A DNA stretch of 64,000 nt, from positions 4,092,001-4,156,000 of the forward strand of contig NZ_JAUCEN010000002.1 of NCBI RefSeq assembly GCF_030348945.1, read 5' to 3'. Of this stretch, positions 17,190 to 26,133 are shown piece after piece. How positions within the stretch are numbered: position 1 is the first letter of the stretch; each line of letters opens with the position of its first letter. The notes beneath the pieces are model-generated. The model saw only the letters and a list, made by a program, of their open reading frames with translations, was not told the DNA's origin and did not search any database. Origin of the DNA: Peribacillus sp. ACCC06369. GTDB taxonomy: Bacteria > Bacillota > Bacilli > Bacillales > DSM-1321. The position numbers and the translations under genes were made by a program.

Positions 17190-18026
17190 TCACGGTTTAA
17201 ATGTGTAATAAATGGTTGAATTGATGATGAAAGAGTCCGCAATGGTTCTCCCGACTTCCTCACATGCCACTTTACGGAACTTTGTCGCATCAACGGGCTC
17301 ATATAATAATTGATGAATGCCGTCCACTGACCGTATTGCGACAGTTGCGTCAGGCTTCGTCTGAAATATCCTTTCCAGGATTTCTTCTTTATTGGGGACC
17401 AGGCTGGCAATCCATACTAGATCAAACTCCGCATAATCATGAAGGGCGCCATCATTCAAAATATAATCTGAAGTCCCTTCGTTATCCAGTTCTTGGACGA
17501 TGCGCCTGCCAAGTGAATGGGCTTGTTCATCTATATCGAGACAAGTCATTTTTGCATCCAACTCCCGTTGAAGCAGTAACGGGCTTAATGGCAGAGGACC
17601 CGTTCCTACAAATGCAAATGACTGAATATCTTTTTTCACTTTTTTCAATTCATTGACTTCCGTTTTGATCAGTTCTTTGTAGTTATCCCAATAAATGAAC
17701 GAACGGAAGTCATCCAGGGAGTTCACCCTGCCAATAAATAACTTGGCATAATGATCCTCCATCAAGGTTTCAGCAATCGTCAGCTTATCAAGCATGGTAC
17801 CCCGAATCGATCGGATTTCATCATGGTTGAGAATTTCTTCAGCCATTTGCGGGTCCAATGGTTTCGAAATCATCGAAACCAGTTCGGATAAAACACGATT
17901 GATTATTTCGTTATTTGGTGATAAATCATCTTCTTTGAGTAAGGTTTTATATGTATCCATATATGTATGAATGATTTTTTCCTGTTTTCTAGACCATTTG
18001 ATCGTTTTCAAGGCGAACACTCCCAT
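17190..18026 (-). CDS. Nicotianamine synthase-like (CntL-type) metallophore enzyme
   Basis: About 278 residues with an N-terminal helical part and a C-terminal SAM-binding domain. The NAS signature FVGTGPLPLSPLLL is at about 139-152, the acidic strand end CLDID at about 162-166 and DLVWIASLVPNKEE near 205. NAS-family enzymes transfer an aminobutyrate group from SAM to an amino group; CntL of staphylopine synthesis acts on D-histidine. The substrate here is unknown. The gene overlaps the end of the MATE exporter gene on the same strand, and the Opp/Nik-type importer operon lies upstream, so metallophore synthesis is inferred. Start: ATG 18026 lacks a clear Shine-Dalgarno; a TTG at 18011 has GGGAGTG nearby and is an alternative. 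No opine dehydrogenase is adjacent. Confidence 0.82.
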   Translation of the reverse strand: MGVFALKTIKWSRKQEKIIHTYMDTYKTLLKEDDLSPNNEIINRVLSELVSMISKPLDPQMAEEILNHDEIRSIRGTMLDKLTIAETLMEDHYAKLFIGRVNSLDDFRSFIYWDNYKELIKTEVNELKKVKKDIQSFAFVGTGPLPLSPLLLQRELDAKMTCLDIDEQAHSLGRRIVQELDNEGTSDYILNDGALHDYAEFDLVWIASLVPNKEEILERIFQTKPDATVAIRSVDGIHQLLYEPVDATKFRKVACEEVGRTIADSFIINSTIYYTFKP

Positions 18027-19324
18027 TAGGAAATAATTTTTTACTTAACTGTGGAATATACAATGCTAAAAATACGGAACGTCCTAAGCTGAATACAGTA
18101 AAGGCCAGCCATAATGCATGGTTTTGATATGCCGGCAAAAAGATATACAGTGTGATCACAAAGGCGATCAAGGAATAAATCATCGAGTTACGAATCGGGG
18201 CAGCTTCTGTTGCCCCAGTAAAAACTCCGTAGAAAACGATGCCTACGCTAGCCGATAGAGGAAACAAAATAAGCCAGATCCCATAAACGTTTGCAAGCTC
18301 AATGACACTCGGTATCCGTGTGAAAAGCGAAAGGATGGACTCACTGAATAAATGGTAACTGGCAGCAATCATCAGGGAAGATATTCCCCCCACTGCAACG
18401 ACAGGCTCAGGGTCTTCTTATATAAGCGCTTATCTCCCGCACCAATCGCTTTTCCAACAAGTATGCTCGAAGCATTTGCGAACCCGTCAAAGAAGTAAGC
18501 CATCATATAGTGAATTTGGATGAGAACGGCATTCGCTGCCAATATCTCCGTTCCATACGAGGCTCCCTTTGCGGTGAAGATATTAAAAACGGTCAACAGG
18601 CAAAGCGTCCTGATGAATAAATCCCGATTCACCGACATCATTTTCTTAATGGATGACGGATCGAACATCTCTTTCAAAGGAGGCAATTCCATTTGATGTG
18701 GCGACGCCTTCAAAATAATGATTAGTCCAATGAAAAAGGCCGTCACTTCCGAAAGGAGTGTCGCTATGGCCACCCCCGGCACACCCCATTCGAATATATG
18801 GACAAATAACAAATCCAGGGCAATGTTCATGAGGTTCATGAACACCTGTAACACTAGCGAAACCTTGATCTTGGACATCCCCATCAGCCATCCCAATATG
18901 ACGTAATTCATCAAAGTGAATGGGATTCCCCAAATTCTAATGCCGAAGTATTCAGCCGCATATCCGCGTACATCAGCATCCGGATTCATCAGTGTTAAGG
19001 AAACTTGTTCAATTGGCCCCTGAAGAAGGATGAAACCCATCCCTACAACAATCGCCAGGATAAATGGCCTAAAAAGGCTAACACACCTTGCTTTTCGTCG
19101 TCTGCCCCAAGTGCTTGTGCAGCAAATCCCGAAGTACTCACCCGCAAAAATCCAAACAGCCAATACAAGGTATTGAAAATGATCGTACCTATAGCAACGC
19201 CACCCAAATAAGCAGGGTTTGGTAACTGACCCACAACGGCGGTGTCCACCGCACCTATTAATGGCGTCGTTATCGTCGATATGGTCAGAGGAATGGCCAA
19301 GGCCAAATATGATCGATGGTTCAC
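17989..19324 (-). pseudogene. MATE family exporter interrupted by two frameshifts
   Basis: Three overlapping reading frames together spell one multidrug/MATE-type transporter of about 445 residues. Segment 1 (GTG 19324 to about 19075) begins MNHRSYLALAIPLTISTITT and reaches GADDEKQGVLAF. Segment 2 (to about 18380) resumes with RPFILAIVVGMGF and ends KKTLSLSLQWG. Segment 3 (to 17989) resumes GGISSLMIAASYH. Each join needs one missing base restored, in or next to a run of five T and a run of six G. A strong AAGGGGGAAG precedes the GTG, and the last segment overlaps the NAS-like gene, so this is the expected exporter of that locus. Either the gene is inactivated or the runs were misread in sequencing. 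Confidence 0.8.
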
Positions 19325-19353
19325 TTTACTTCCCCCTTAGTCCCTTTTAATCG

Positions 19354-19368
19354 AAATCGTTACGATTT
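19354..19368. promoter_or_regulatory. Palindromic site ahead of the MATE-NAS unit
   Basis: AAATCGT-T-ACGATTT, a perfect 7-1-7 palindrome 30 bp upstream of the MATE start. It shares the AAATCGT and ACGATTT ends of Zur boxes but lacks the six central bases. The same 15-mer recurs at 24734. Confidence 0.6.
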
Positions 19369-19393
19369 AAAACCTATAAGTGGTATAACCACT

Positions 19394-20158
19394 TTATTCA
19401 AACATCGAAATCAGCTCTTTCGTGTATGAATGGCGATCGTTGCAAAAGAGATGTTCGTTTTCAAAAGAATCCACAATAACACCCCCTTTCATCACCATGA
19501 TCCGTTGGCTCATCTCCTGTACTGCCGACAAATCATGGGAAATGAAAAGGTAAGAAATGTCCAAAGTCTCCCTCAGCTCGCCTAACAATTTCAGCACCGC
19601 CGCTTGTGACAGCACGTCAAGGCTTGAAGTCGGTTCATCCAATATAATGAGGGCCGGTTCAATGCTGATTGCGCGCGCAATGGTCACACGCTGCTTTTGT
19701 CCGCCGCTTAGTTCATGCGGGTAACGTTCAGCTAAATCCTTTGGAAGCTCCACGGTTTCCAGCAGCTGTCCGATAAAGTTCCCTTCACTTGTATACGTAA
19801 AATGTTTCATATTGACCTGGCTGCCATATTGAAGATATGGATCCATTAGTGAATCTTTTATCCTTAGTTTTGGATTCAAAGCTGAAGCAGGATTTTGCAA
19901 AACGGCCTGGATATTCTTGCGGTATGGGTTTAAACTGCGTTCACTTTTATTTTGCAGCGCGGTTCCTTCAAATAGGATGCTTCCTCGGTCAATAGATTCT
20001 ATCTGAAGGATGATTCTTGCCAATGTGCTTTTTCCGCACCCGCTCTCTCCCACTAATCCCAGGCATTCCTTCCTTTCGATGCTAAAATTCACGTTCCTCA
20101 GTATTTCTACTCCATTATCATAGGTTTTATGGACATTTCGTACGTCTATTAAACTCAT
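19394..20158 (-). CDS. ABC importer ATPase, NikE/CntF/OppF type
   Basis: Nucleotide-binding subunit of 254 residues. Walker A GESGCGKST is near residue 37, the signature LSGGQKQRVTIARA near 147, Walker B ALIILDEPTSSLD near 168 and the switch histidine in YLFISHDLS near 203. It pairs with the preceding ATPase; the two genes overlap by 4 bp. It is the last gene of the five-gene importer operon. Family members power uptake of oligopeptides, nickel or opine metallophores. Given the NAS-like gene next door, metal-metallophore import is the likely role. Confidence 0.9.
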   Translation of the reverse strand: MSLIDVRNVHKTYDNGVEILRNVNFSIERKECLGLVGESGCGKSTLARIILQIESIDRGSILFEGTALQNKSERSLNPYRKNIQAVLQNPASALNPKLRIKDSLMDPYLQYGSQVNMKHFTYTSEGNFIGQLLETVELPKDLAERYPHELSGGQKQRVTIARAISIEPALIILDEPTSSLDVLSQAAVLKLLGELRETLDISYLFISHDLSAVQEMSQRIMVMKGGVIVDSFENEHLFCNDRHSYTKELISMFE

Positions 20159-20952
20159 CCCGACACTCCTTCAAGCTTAAATGGACTTCTTCTCAGTGTA
20201 GGCGATGATTGAATCAGTCTTTTCGTGTAAGTATGCTGTGGATGATTCAAAACCTCATCCTTATCACCGGTTTCAATAATGGCTCCGTCTTTCATGACCG
20301 CAATGCGGTCCGCATATTTCCTAACATGACGTAAATCATGGGTGATGAACAAGATTGCACATCCGGTTTCTTTTTGGAGCCTTGATAACAGCTGCAAGAC
20401 CTTAAAGGAAGATACACTGTCCAAGGCAGTGGTCGGTTCATCAGCTATCAATATATCCGGTTCAAGCAGCATGGCTATTGAAATGGATACACGTTGAAGC
20501 TGCCCACCGCTTAATTGAAAAGGGTATCTACTGTAGATACCTTCATTCAGGCCCACCGATATGAGCGCCTTGACCGCTTGCTTGCGCCTTGCCTTTTTGG
20601 AAAGGTTCAAATGTGTCCGCTGATATTCCTCGAAATGTTGACCGATGGTATGGAACGGTGTGAATGAACCCTGGTAATCTTGAAAAATATAAGCCAGGCG
20701 CTTTCCGCGAAAATGCCGGATTTCAGAAGTGGATAGTGTTAAAAGATTCTTTTCCCCATACCATATTTCCCCCTTTGCTTGGAGATTCGGTGCAAGCAGC
20801 TGGCCGATTGCCATGGCCGTCATGCTTTTGCCGCTCCCACTTTGTCCGACAAGTGCGAACCACTCACCTTCATGCACATCCAATGAAAGATCCTTGACGA
20901 TATGATTTTGCTTTCCCATGATATTTAGATGTCTTACGGATAAAATGCTCAT
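20155..20952 (-). CDS. ABC importer ATPase, NikD/CntD/OppD type
   Basis: Nucleotide-binding subunit of 265 residues with Walker A GQSGSGKS near residue 36, signature LSGGQLQRVSIS near 149, Walker B ILIADEPTTALD near 171 and switch FITHDLRHV near 206. The C-terminal tail (RLIQSSPTLRRSP) resembles the short OppD-type extension, but no extra iron-sulphur cysteines are seen. It overlaps both neighbours by 4 bp, so translation of the importer is tightly coupled. Confidence 0.9.
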   Translation of the reverse strand: MSILSVRHLNIMGKQNHIVKDLSLDVHEGEWFALVGQSGSGKSMTAMAIGQLLAPNLQAKGEIWYGEKNLLTLSTSEIRHFRGKRLAYIFQDYQGSFTPFHTIGQHFEEYQRTHLNLSKKARRKQAVKALISVGLNEGIYSRYPFQLSGGQLQRVSISIAMLLEPDILIADEPTTALDSVSSFKVLQLLSRLQKETGCAILFITHDLRHVRKYADRIAVMKDGAIIETGDKDEVLNHPQHTYTKRLIQSSPTLRRSPFKLEGVSG

Positions 20953-21788
20953 GATTCCACCTCCTTTTTCACATCGAATGCATCGCGCAAATAATCACCG
21001 AGTATGTTGGATAAAAGGACGACAAATACGATGGCTAGCCCCGGGTAAATCATCAGTAACAGATTGGATTGAAAATATGGACGGGCATCGTTCAGCATGG
21101 CCCCCCACTCCGGTGCCGGCGGCTGCGCCCCGAGCCCAATATATGATAAGGAAGATATGAGCAAAATTATTTTCCCTAAATCGAGACTCGAAAGGACAAG
21201 CACGTTGCCGATGAGATGAGGAAATAGATGCTTCCGCATGATCCTGAATGAACTTAATCCATTGATTTTAGCGGCTGTGACATAATCCTTCTGGCGTTCA
21301 GTGATCACCGTACTTCGTACAAGCCGGGCATAATTCACCCATTTCACTAGAACGATCGCCAAAAGAAGATTTTCGATGCCTGGCCCTAATAGGCCACTCA
21401 GCACAATGGCAACAATCGTATCAGGGAATGCGAGAAACGCGTCTCCAATGCGCATGAAGATCCGATCGATCAGTCCTCCTTTAAATCCGGCAATCACCCC
21501 GAATGGGACGCCGATGATAACAGCCGCTAACAAGGATAAGAGCCCGTAGCCAACCGTCAGCTGTGCACCTAGCAGAAGGCGTGTCAATACATCACGCCCT
21601 AAATGATCCGTTCCTAATGGATGTTCCATACTTGACGGCCATAGCCTTTCTCCCAGATTGACCAATGTCGGATCATGTTTCAGGATAAGAAAGGTGTAAG
21701 CCGCAACGGTTAGGACCAAAACCATCACCGTAAATAGGAGGGTCATCCTCCACCGTCTTTTGGATTGTTTTTTGAACACTAACTCCAT
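20949..21788 (-). CDS. ABC importer permease, NikC/CntC/OppC type
   Basis: Inner-membrane subunit of 279 residues. After the first helix it has the family's GTDHLGRDVLTRLLLGAQLT motif near residue 55, five further helices, and the ATPase-contact EAA-type loop (ITERQKDYVTAAKINGLS) near 170. The C-terminal GAQPPAPEWGAMLNDARPYF near 220 is typical of the OppC/NikC branch. It overlaps the upstream permease gene by 10 bp and the downstream ATPase by 4 bp. Confidence 0.9.
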   Translation of the reverse strand: MELVFKKQSKRRWRMTLLFTVMVLVLTVAAYTFLILKHDPTLVNLGERLWPSSMEHPLGTDHLGRDVLTRLLLGAQLTVGYGLLSLLAAVIIGVPFGVIAGFKGGLIDRIFMRIGDAFLAFPDTIVAIVLSGLLGPGIENLLLAIVLVKWVNYARLVRSTVITERQKDYVTAAKINGLSSFRIMRKHLFPHLIGNVLVLSSLDLGKIILLISSLSYIGLGAQPPAPEWGAMLNDARPYFQSNLLLMIYPGLAIVFVVLLSNILGDYLRDAFDVKKEVES

Positions 21789-22735
21789 TTTCCATGCTTC
21801 CTCCCCTTCAGTCTTAGCTCCGGATTTAAATATCGATAAGATAAATCAACGGCACTATTAACCATGAATACAATGATGGCCATGATCAACAGGTACCCTT
21901 GAATGACTGGGTAATCCCGCGACCGAATCGAGTCCACGACCATCTTACCTATGCCTGGATAGGCAAAAATCACTTCGATCACCACTACACCGCCGATCAG
22001 GCTGCCAAGGCTGACACCGAATACGGTAATGACCGGGGGCAAGCTATAACGAAATGCATGGACAAAGAATATCCGGATTTCTGAAATCCCCCTTGACCTG
22101 GCAGCCCTGATGAAATCTTGACTGAGGGAATCAATCAAACTCGAACGCAGCAACCGGACGTACACACTAGTGATGGCCAGCCCCAACGTGACAGACGGCA
22201 GAATCAAAGAACGGAATCCGTCCCTTCCCATTGTTGGAAGCGCCCCCCATCGCACCGCAAATAAATCTATCATTAGCAGTCCCAGCCAAAAGCTAGGAAT
22301 GGCTGCCCCCAACAAAGAAACGGTACGGCTTAATTGATCAATCCAGCTTCCTCTGTACAATGCGGCAAACGACCCTAAAGGAATGGCTATACCAAGCATG
22401 ACAAGCAATGCCCCAACCGTCAGCTCAAGTGTAGCAGGCAGTCCGCCCATGATCATTTCCATAACGGGCTGATTCGTAAGATAGGAATTCCCGAAATCCA
22501 ATTGGATAAAGTCCGCAAACCAATCGCCATATTGCACGATCAGCGGATCATTGAACCCCAATTCTTCACGAAGCTCATTGACTTGCTCGTTTGTGATTGA
22601 AACATCATCCACTTGAAGTATCGAAAGAACCGGGTCCCCCGGAGCAAGCCGAACAAAAAGGAAAGAGATAAATGTAATCACAAGGACAAAAATCACGACC
22701 TCAATAAATCGCCGGAACAAGATGCGGAACATCAC
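21779..22735 (-). CDS. ABC importer permease, NikB/CntB/OppB type
   Basis: Inner-membrane subunit of 318 residues. The N-terminal helix is followed by FVRLAPGDPVLSILQ near residue 27, the family's PGDP motif. Six helices in total and the ATPase-contact loop DFIRAARSRGISE near 205 are visible, ending with AYPGIGKMVVDSIRSRDYPV near 255. It overlaps the binding-protein gene by 4 bp. Specificity cannot be read from the permease alone. Confidence 0.9.
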   Translation of the reverse strand: MMFRILFRRFIEVVIFVLVITFISFLFVRLAPGDPVLSILQVDDVSITNEQVNELREELGFNDPLIVQYGDWFADFIQLDFGNSYLTNQPVMEMIMGGLPATLELTVGALLVMLGIAIPLGSFAALYRGSWIDQLSRTVSLLGAAIPSFWLGLLMIDLFAVRWGALPTMGRDGFRSLILPSVTLGLAITSVYVRLLRSSLIDSLSQDFIRAARSRGISEIRIFFVHAFRYSLPPVITVFGVSLGSLIGGVVVIEVIFAYPGIGKMVVDSIRSRDYPVIQGYLLIMAIIVFMVNSAVDLSYRYLNPELRLKGRKHGKWS

Positions 22736-24261
22736 TTCACATCCAGTTCATTCGTCAGCATGTAGTATTCGCTTCTCGAAGTGATCCAGTTTTCAACTTT
22801 ATCGGCGTCATAGGCAACAAGTGTATTCGGGTGTAAAATGAACGAATTATACACTTGTTCATCCACATACATCGCAATATCTTCAGCTAAATCCGAGCGC
22901 TTCTCCTGTCCGACCGTTACATTCAGCTTGTCAATAAGGGACGTCAGGTGATCATCATCGGCCCCGCTGAAATTCAAAGCTCCCTTTGGATGATAAGTTG
23001 CATTTAAATAATAACCGGCATCCCCGCGCGGAGCCGTTAAATTGCTGTAGGTCGTTAAATCCCAATCCCGATTGGCAGCCATATACTCTTCCGGGATTTC
23101 TATTTGCTTGATTTTCACATCAATCCCCAACTGGCCGGCATCCGATTGAAAAACTTGGGCAATTAACGGCAGGTCGGCACGAGAACTGTATGTAAGAAGT
23201 GTAAACGTTAACGGTTTGCCGTCTTTTTGCATGACACCATTCACTTTCTTATATCCCGCCTGATCAAGAAATCCCTTAGCCGCTTCCATTCCATTCTCTT
23301 TTTTCGGATAGTCCGGAGCAAACGAGAAAGTGGATGGAAAAGGCCCTGTTGCCACTTCTGCATGACCATGTAAAATCGTATCCGCAATCGAAGAGCGGTC
23401 GATCAAGGCATCTATCGCCTTTCGGACGTGTATGTCCTGCAGGGGTTTACGCTCCAAATTCATCGTCATTTGATGGACACGGAAAGTCGATGTGGATTCC
23501 ACCTTCACACCATCTATCGCTTCTAAATTTTCCAGGCTTTCCACTTCCGGACGGAAAACAATATCTGCGTCTCCCGATTCCAGGGCAAGAGATCGTGCAT
23601 TGGCATCTTCATTAAATGAAAACCTGGCTTTCTCAAGCTTAGCGGATCCATCCCAGTAAGACTCATACCGGATTAGATCAACAGCCGTACCTGGTATGAA
23701 CTTCGAAACGGCAAATGGCCCTGTTCCTATCGGCCTGTTTATGTAGTCACGTTCCGTTACATCAATAATCGATGTATTTGGATGGACCAATTCAGATGGA
23801 AACTCCGGAAAGGGAACCTTTATCTTAATGGTCAACTCATTTCCATTCGCTTCAATCGATTCAATGCGCAAGGCATTCTTGATCGCTAAACTATCTTTCA
23901 TCGCCCGCTCCAAGGATGCCTTCACCGCTTTGCCATCCATAGGCTTTCCATTCTGAAAAGTCACACCCTCCCTCAACTCGAAATTCCATAATTGACCATC
24001 CTTGCTATCCCAGCTTTTCGCCAGCCAAGGTTCGATAGTCAAATCCTCATCATTGAGATGCACCAATGTCTCAGTGATCCCAGCCCTAAGTGACACATAA
24101 CTGGTATCAACATTCGGATCAAGCGAGCTAGTTGCGAAATTAAAAAGTAAATTCACTTCCTTCTTCCCACTCCCTTGCTCTTTCGCAGACTCGGTCGAGC
24201 AAGCAGCCAAGAGCAAGAATGAGAGAAATAGAACAAAAATCGATTTATATTTTCTGAACAT
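22732..24261 (-). CDS. Nickel/metallophore-type substrate-binding lipoprotein
   Basis: SBP_bac_5 family binding protein of about 509 residues. The N-terminus MFRKYKSIFVLFLSFLLLAAC is a lipoprotein signal with lipobox LAAC. NLLFNFATSSLDPNVDTSYV and the PWLAKSWDSKDGQLWNFELR segment are family hallmarks. NikA, CntA and peptide-binding proteins share this fold; NikA/CntA-like affinity for metal complexes is inferred from the locus. The ATG at 24261 has GGAGG 9 bases upstream and is preferred to the in-frame ATG at 24276. A near-perfect Zur box lies 40 bp upstream, implying repression by zinc-loaded Zur. Confidence 0.9.
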   Translation of the reverse strand: MFRKYKSIFVLFLSFLLLAACSTESAKEQGSGKKEVNLLFNFATSSLDPNVDTSYVSLRAGITETLVHLNDEDLTIEPWLAKSWDSKDGQLWNFELREGVTFQNGKPMDGKAVKASLERAMKDSLAIKNALRIESIEANGNELTIKIKVPFPEFPSELVHPNTSIIDVTERDYINRPIGTGPFAVSKFIPGTAVDLIRYESYWDGSAKLEKARFSFNEDANARSLALESGDADIVFRPEVESLENLEAIDGVKVESTSTFRVHQMTMNLERKPLQDIHVRKAIDALIDRSSIADTILHGHAEVATGPFPSTFSFAPDYPKKENGMEAAKGFLDQAGYKKVNGVMQKDGKPLTFTLLTYSSRADLPLIAQVFQSDAGQLGIDVKIKQIEIPEEYMAANRDWDLTTYSNLTAPRGDAGYYLNATYHPKGALNFSGADDDHLTSLIDKLNVTVGQEKRSDLAEDIAMYVDEQVYNSFILHPNTLVAYDADKVENWITSRSEYYMLTNELDVK

Positions 24262-24300
24262 GATATATTCCTCCATTACTTCATATTTATTTATGCTGTA

Positions 24301-24321
24301 AAATCGTATTGATTACGATTT
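24301..24321. promoter_or_regulatory. Zur box upstream of the metallophore importer operon
   Basis: Half-sites AAATCGTATT and ATTACGATTT separated by one G agree with the B. subtilis Zur consensus (AAATCGTAAT-N-ATTACGATTT) at 20 of 21 positions. It lies 40 bp upstream of the binding-protein start codon, where a repressor would overlap the promoter region. Confidence 0.88.
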
Positions 24322-24379
24322 ACACCTTAGTCATGACGAACCAATCTAATGTTACCTCAATCAGAAATCATCCTATATA

Positions 24380-24620
24380 CACGCACCGTACTCGGAATAC
24401 ATACGCACTTACGAGTAAATGCTCTAAACTCACGAGTAACAGCTCTATATCTCGGCAATAGACGCAAAATCTTGTGTAATATCAACCAACTTAACTAAAA
24501 CACCCATTCACGAGTAAATCAGCCAAACTTACGAGTATTTGCTCTAAACTCGAGATTAAACACCAAACTCTCGAGTAACAGCTCTCTAAATCTTGTTAAT
24601 AGGCCAGATTCTTGAGCAAT
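24380..24620. repeat. Decayed ACGAGTAA repeat tract
   Basis: Copies of ACGAGTAA and relatives (ACGAGTATT, CTCGAGTAAC, CTCGAGATTAA) recur at about 20-40 bp spacing, separated by AAACT or CAGCTCT-like spacers. This is the reverse complement of the TTACTCGT core of the arrays at 43430-44165 and 59985-60480, but with far more divergence. No gene is seen between 24322 and 24931. Confidence 0.65.
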
Positions 24621-24733
24621 TGCACGAATCGCTTGTAATACGGCACATATCCTCTTATGTAAAATCTAAATCTTAAACTCAAGCAAGTGCTATATCCTCC
24701 AACATTAAAAAGCTCCTTCCATCAAATAAATCA

Positions 24734-24748
24734 AAATCGTTACGATTT
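24734..24748. promoter_or_regulatory. Second copy of the 7-1-7 palindrome
   Basis: Identical to the 15-mer at 19354-19368 (AAATCGT-T-ACGATTT). It lies about 470 bp upstream of the importer operon. Confidence 0.5.
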
Positions 24749-24799
24749 AGACTTTGTGAAAATTAAAAAGTGACTCTTGTCTTGACTGTCTTTCATTAT

Positions 24800-24820
24800 A
24801 AAACGTAATGATTACTATTA
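24800..24820. promoter_or_regulatory. Diverged Zur-like box
   Basis: Half-sites AAAACGTAAT and ATTACTATTA flank a G and match the Zur consensus at 18 of 21 positions. It could be a second, weaker operator far upstream of the importer genes. Confidence 0.5.
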
Positions 24821-24931
24821 ACAAGGTTTTTTTTCATTTTTGTTAATCGGCTTGCACTTCTTCCTTTGAGCTTCAAAATTTTGCTGCCATATCGGCTAAG
24901 AGGTACCTTCTTTAATTGGCTTTTGATTAAG

Positions 24932-24963
24932 AAAAAACTCCTGAAAAATAAATTTCAGGAGTT
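24932..24963 (-). terminator. Terminator of the mannitol genes
   Basis: Perfect 11-bp stem AACTCCTGAAA / TTTCAGGAGTT followed on the minus strand by TTTTC, 20 bp beyond the mtlD stop. Confidence 0.85.
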
Positions 24964-24982
24964 CTTCGGATCTTGTATATTT

Positions 24983-26128
24983 TTATTTTTTCAATTCGTT
25001 GTAATGATTGATAACTATTTTGGTTATTTCGCTATTTTCGTCCAATCCGCTAACCTCATTAAGTGCGTTAGCTACACCATTTTCTTTGATCATCGTTTGC
25101 AGTTTAAGCGCTTCTTCATCTTCATTAAAATCAAAGAGTAAAGCGGCTGCTATCGCCTTCGCCAGATTAGTATAGGAAAGACCGGCTTTCTTAGCTTCTA
25201 CGGCAGGACGGACGAGTCGGTCGTTCGGCCCGAGCTTACGAAGCGGTGAACGGCCCACTCTATTCACTGAGTCATTTAGGTAGGAATTTTTAAATCGATT
25301 AATGATTTTTTCGATATACTGCTTATGCTCATCTGCGTCCAACCCGTATTGCTTTATTAAATATTCTCCCGTTTCCCCTAAGGTTTTCTTGACTTGCTCT
25401 ACAATGCCTTCGTCTTCCAAAGACTGGTCAATCGTCGATTTGTTATTTTTGAGATAACCTAGGTAAGCAATGACGGCATGTCCTGTATTAACGGTAAACA
25501 GTTTTCTCTCAATGAACGGAGCTAGTTCTTTTACAATGGTCATCCCCTCGACGGCAGGAATGCTTTCATTCGTTTCAACGACCCATTCATAATAAGGTTC
25601 CACCAATACATCTAGTGATCCCTCGTTATTTTGTAAAGGAACGATCCGGTCGACAGCTGAATTAAAGAAGAATACTTTTCCAGCTAGGTTTTCCTTCGTT
25701 TCTTGATCCATGTTTTCGAGAATGTACCCTTCTAAAAGGTCTGTTGCCGATATTTGGTTTTCACAAGCAATCACATATAGTTTTTCATCGGTTTCCTTCA
25801 CTCTTGAAGCTAACCCTTTTGCAATTAAAGGAGCGATATGAGGCAAAATATTCGGACCGATTGCAGTGGTAAGGTAGGTTGCCTCTGATATTGCCTTAAT
25901 GATTTCCTCTTCCTGCTTTAAGCTGTTTAAACCTGAAACATTTTTTACAGTGACCGATTCTTGTTGATCAGTTGCCAATTTGACTTGATATTGTTTTTTA
26001 ACATTTAACTGATCGATGATTTGTTCAGCTATATCTACAAATGTCACATGATATCCAGATTGTGAAAAGAGTGCTCCGATAAATCCTCTTCCAATGTTCC
26101 CTGCTCCAAAATGTACTGCTTGTTTCAT
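24983..26128 (-). CDS. mtlD: Mannitol-1-phosphate 5-dehydrogenase
   Basis: NAD-dependent oxidation of mannitol 1-phosphate to fructose 6-phosphate. About 381 residues, normal for MtlD. The Rossmann motif HFGAGNIGRGFIG is at residues 5-17, the polyol dehydrogenase segment ACENQISATDLL near 127, and the catalytic stretch VNTGHAVIAYLGYLK near 215 with its conserved Lys and His. AAAGGGA lies 8 bases before the ATG at 26128; an in-frame ATG at 26137 is less well placed. It starts 5 bp after the mtlR stop. Confidence 0.95.
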   Translation of the reverse strand: MKQAVHFGAGNIGRGFIGALFSQSGYHVTFVDIAEQIIDQLNVKKQYQVKLATDQQESVTVKNVSGLNSLKQEEEIIKAISEATYLTTAIGPNILPHIAPLIAKGLASRVKETDEKLYVIACENQISATDLLEGYILENMDQETKENLAGKVFFFNSAVDRIVPLQNNEGSLDVLVEPYYEWVVETNESIPAVEGMTIVKELAPFIERKLFTVNTGHAVIAYLGYLKNNKSTIDQSLEDEGIVEQVKKTLGETGEYLIKQYGLDADEHKQYIEKIINRFKNSYLNDSVNRVGRSPLRKLGPNDRLVRPAVEAKKAGLSYTNLAKAIAAALLFDFNEDEEALKLQTMIKENGVANALNEVSGLDENSEITKIVINHYNELKK

Positions 26129-26133
26129 TACAA

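Noticed and set aside
24983..26128. NAD-dependent dehydrogenase near the metallophore genes considered as the missing opine dehydrogenase
   Set aside because: It is a clear mannitol-1-phosphate dehydrogenase with a mannitol activator and PTS gene directly upstream.
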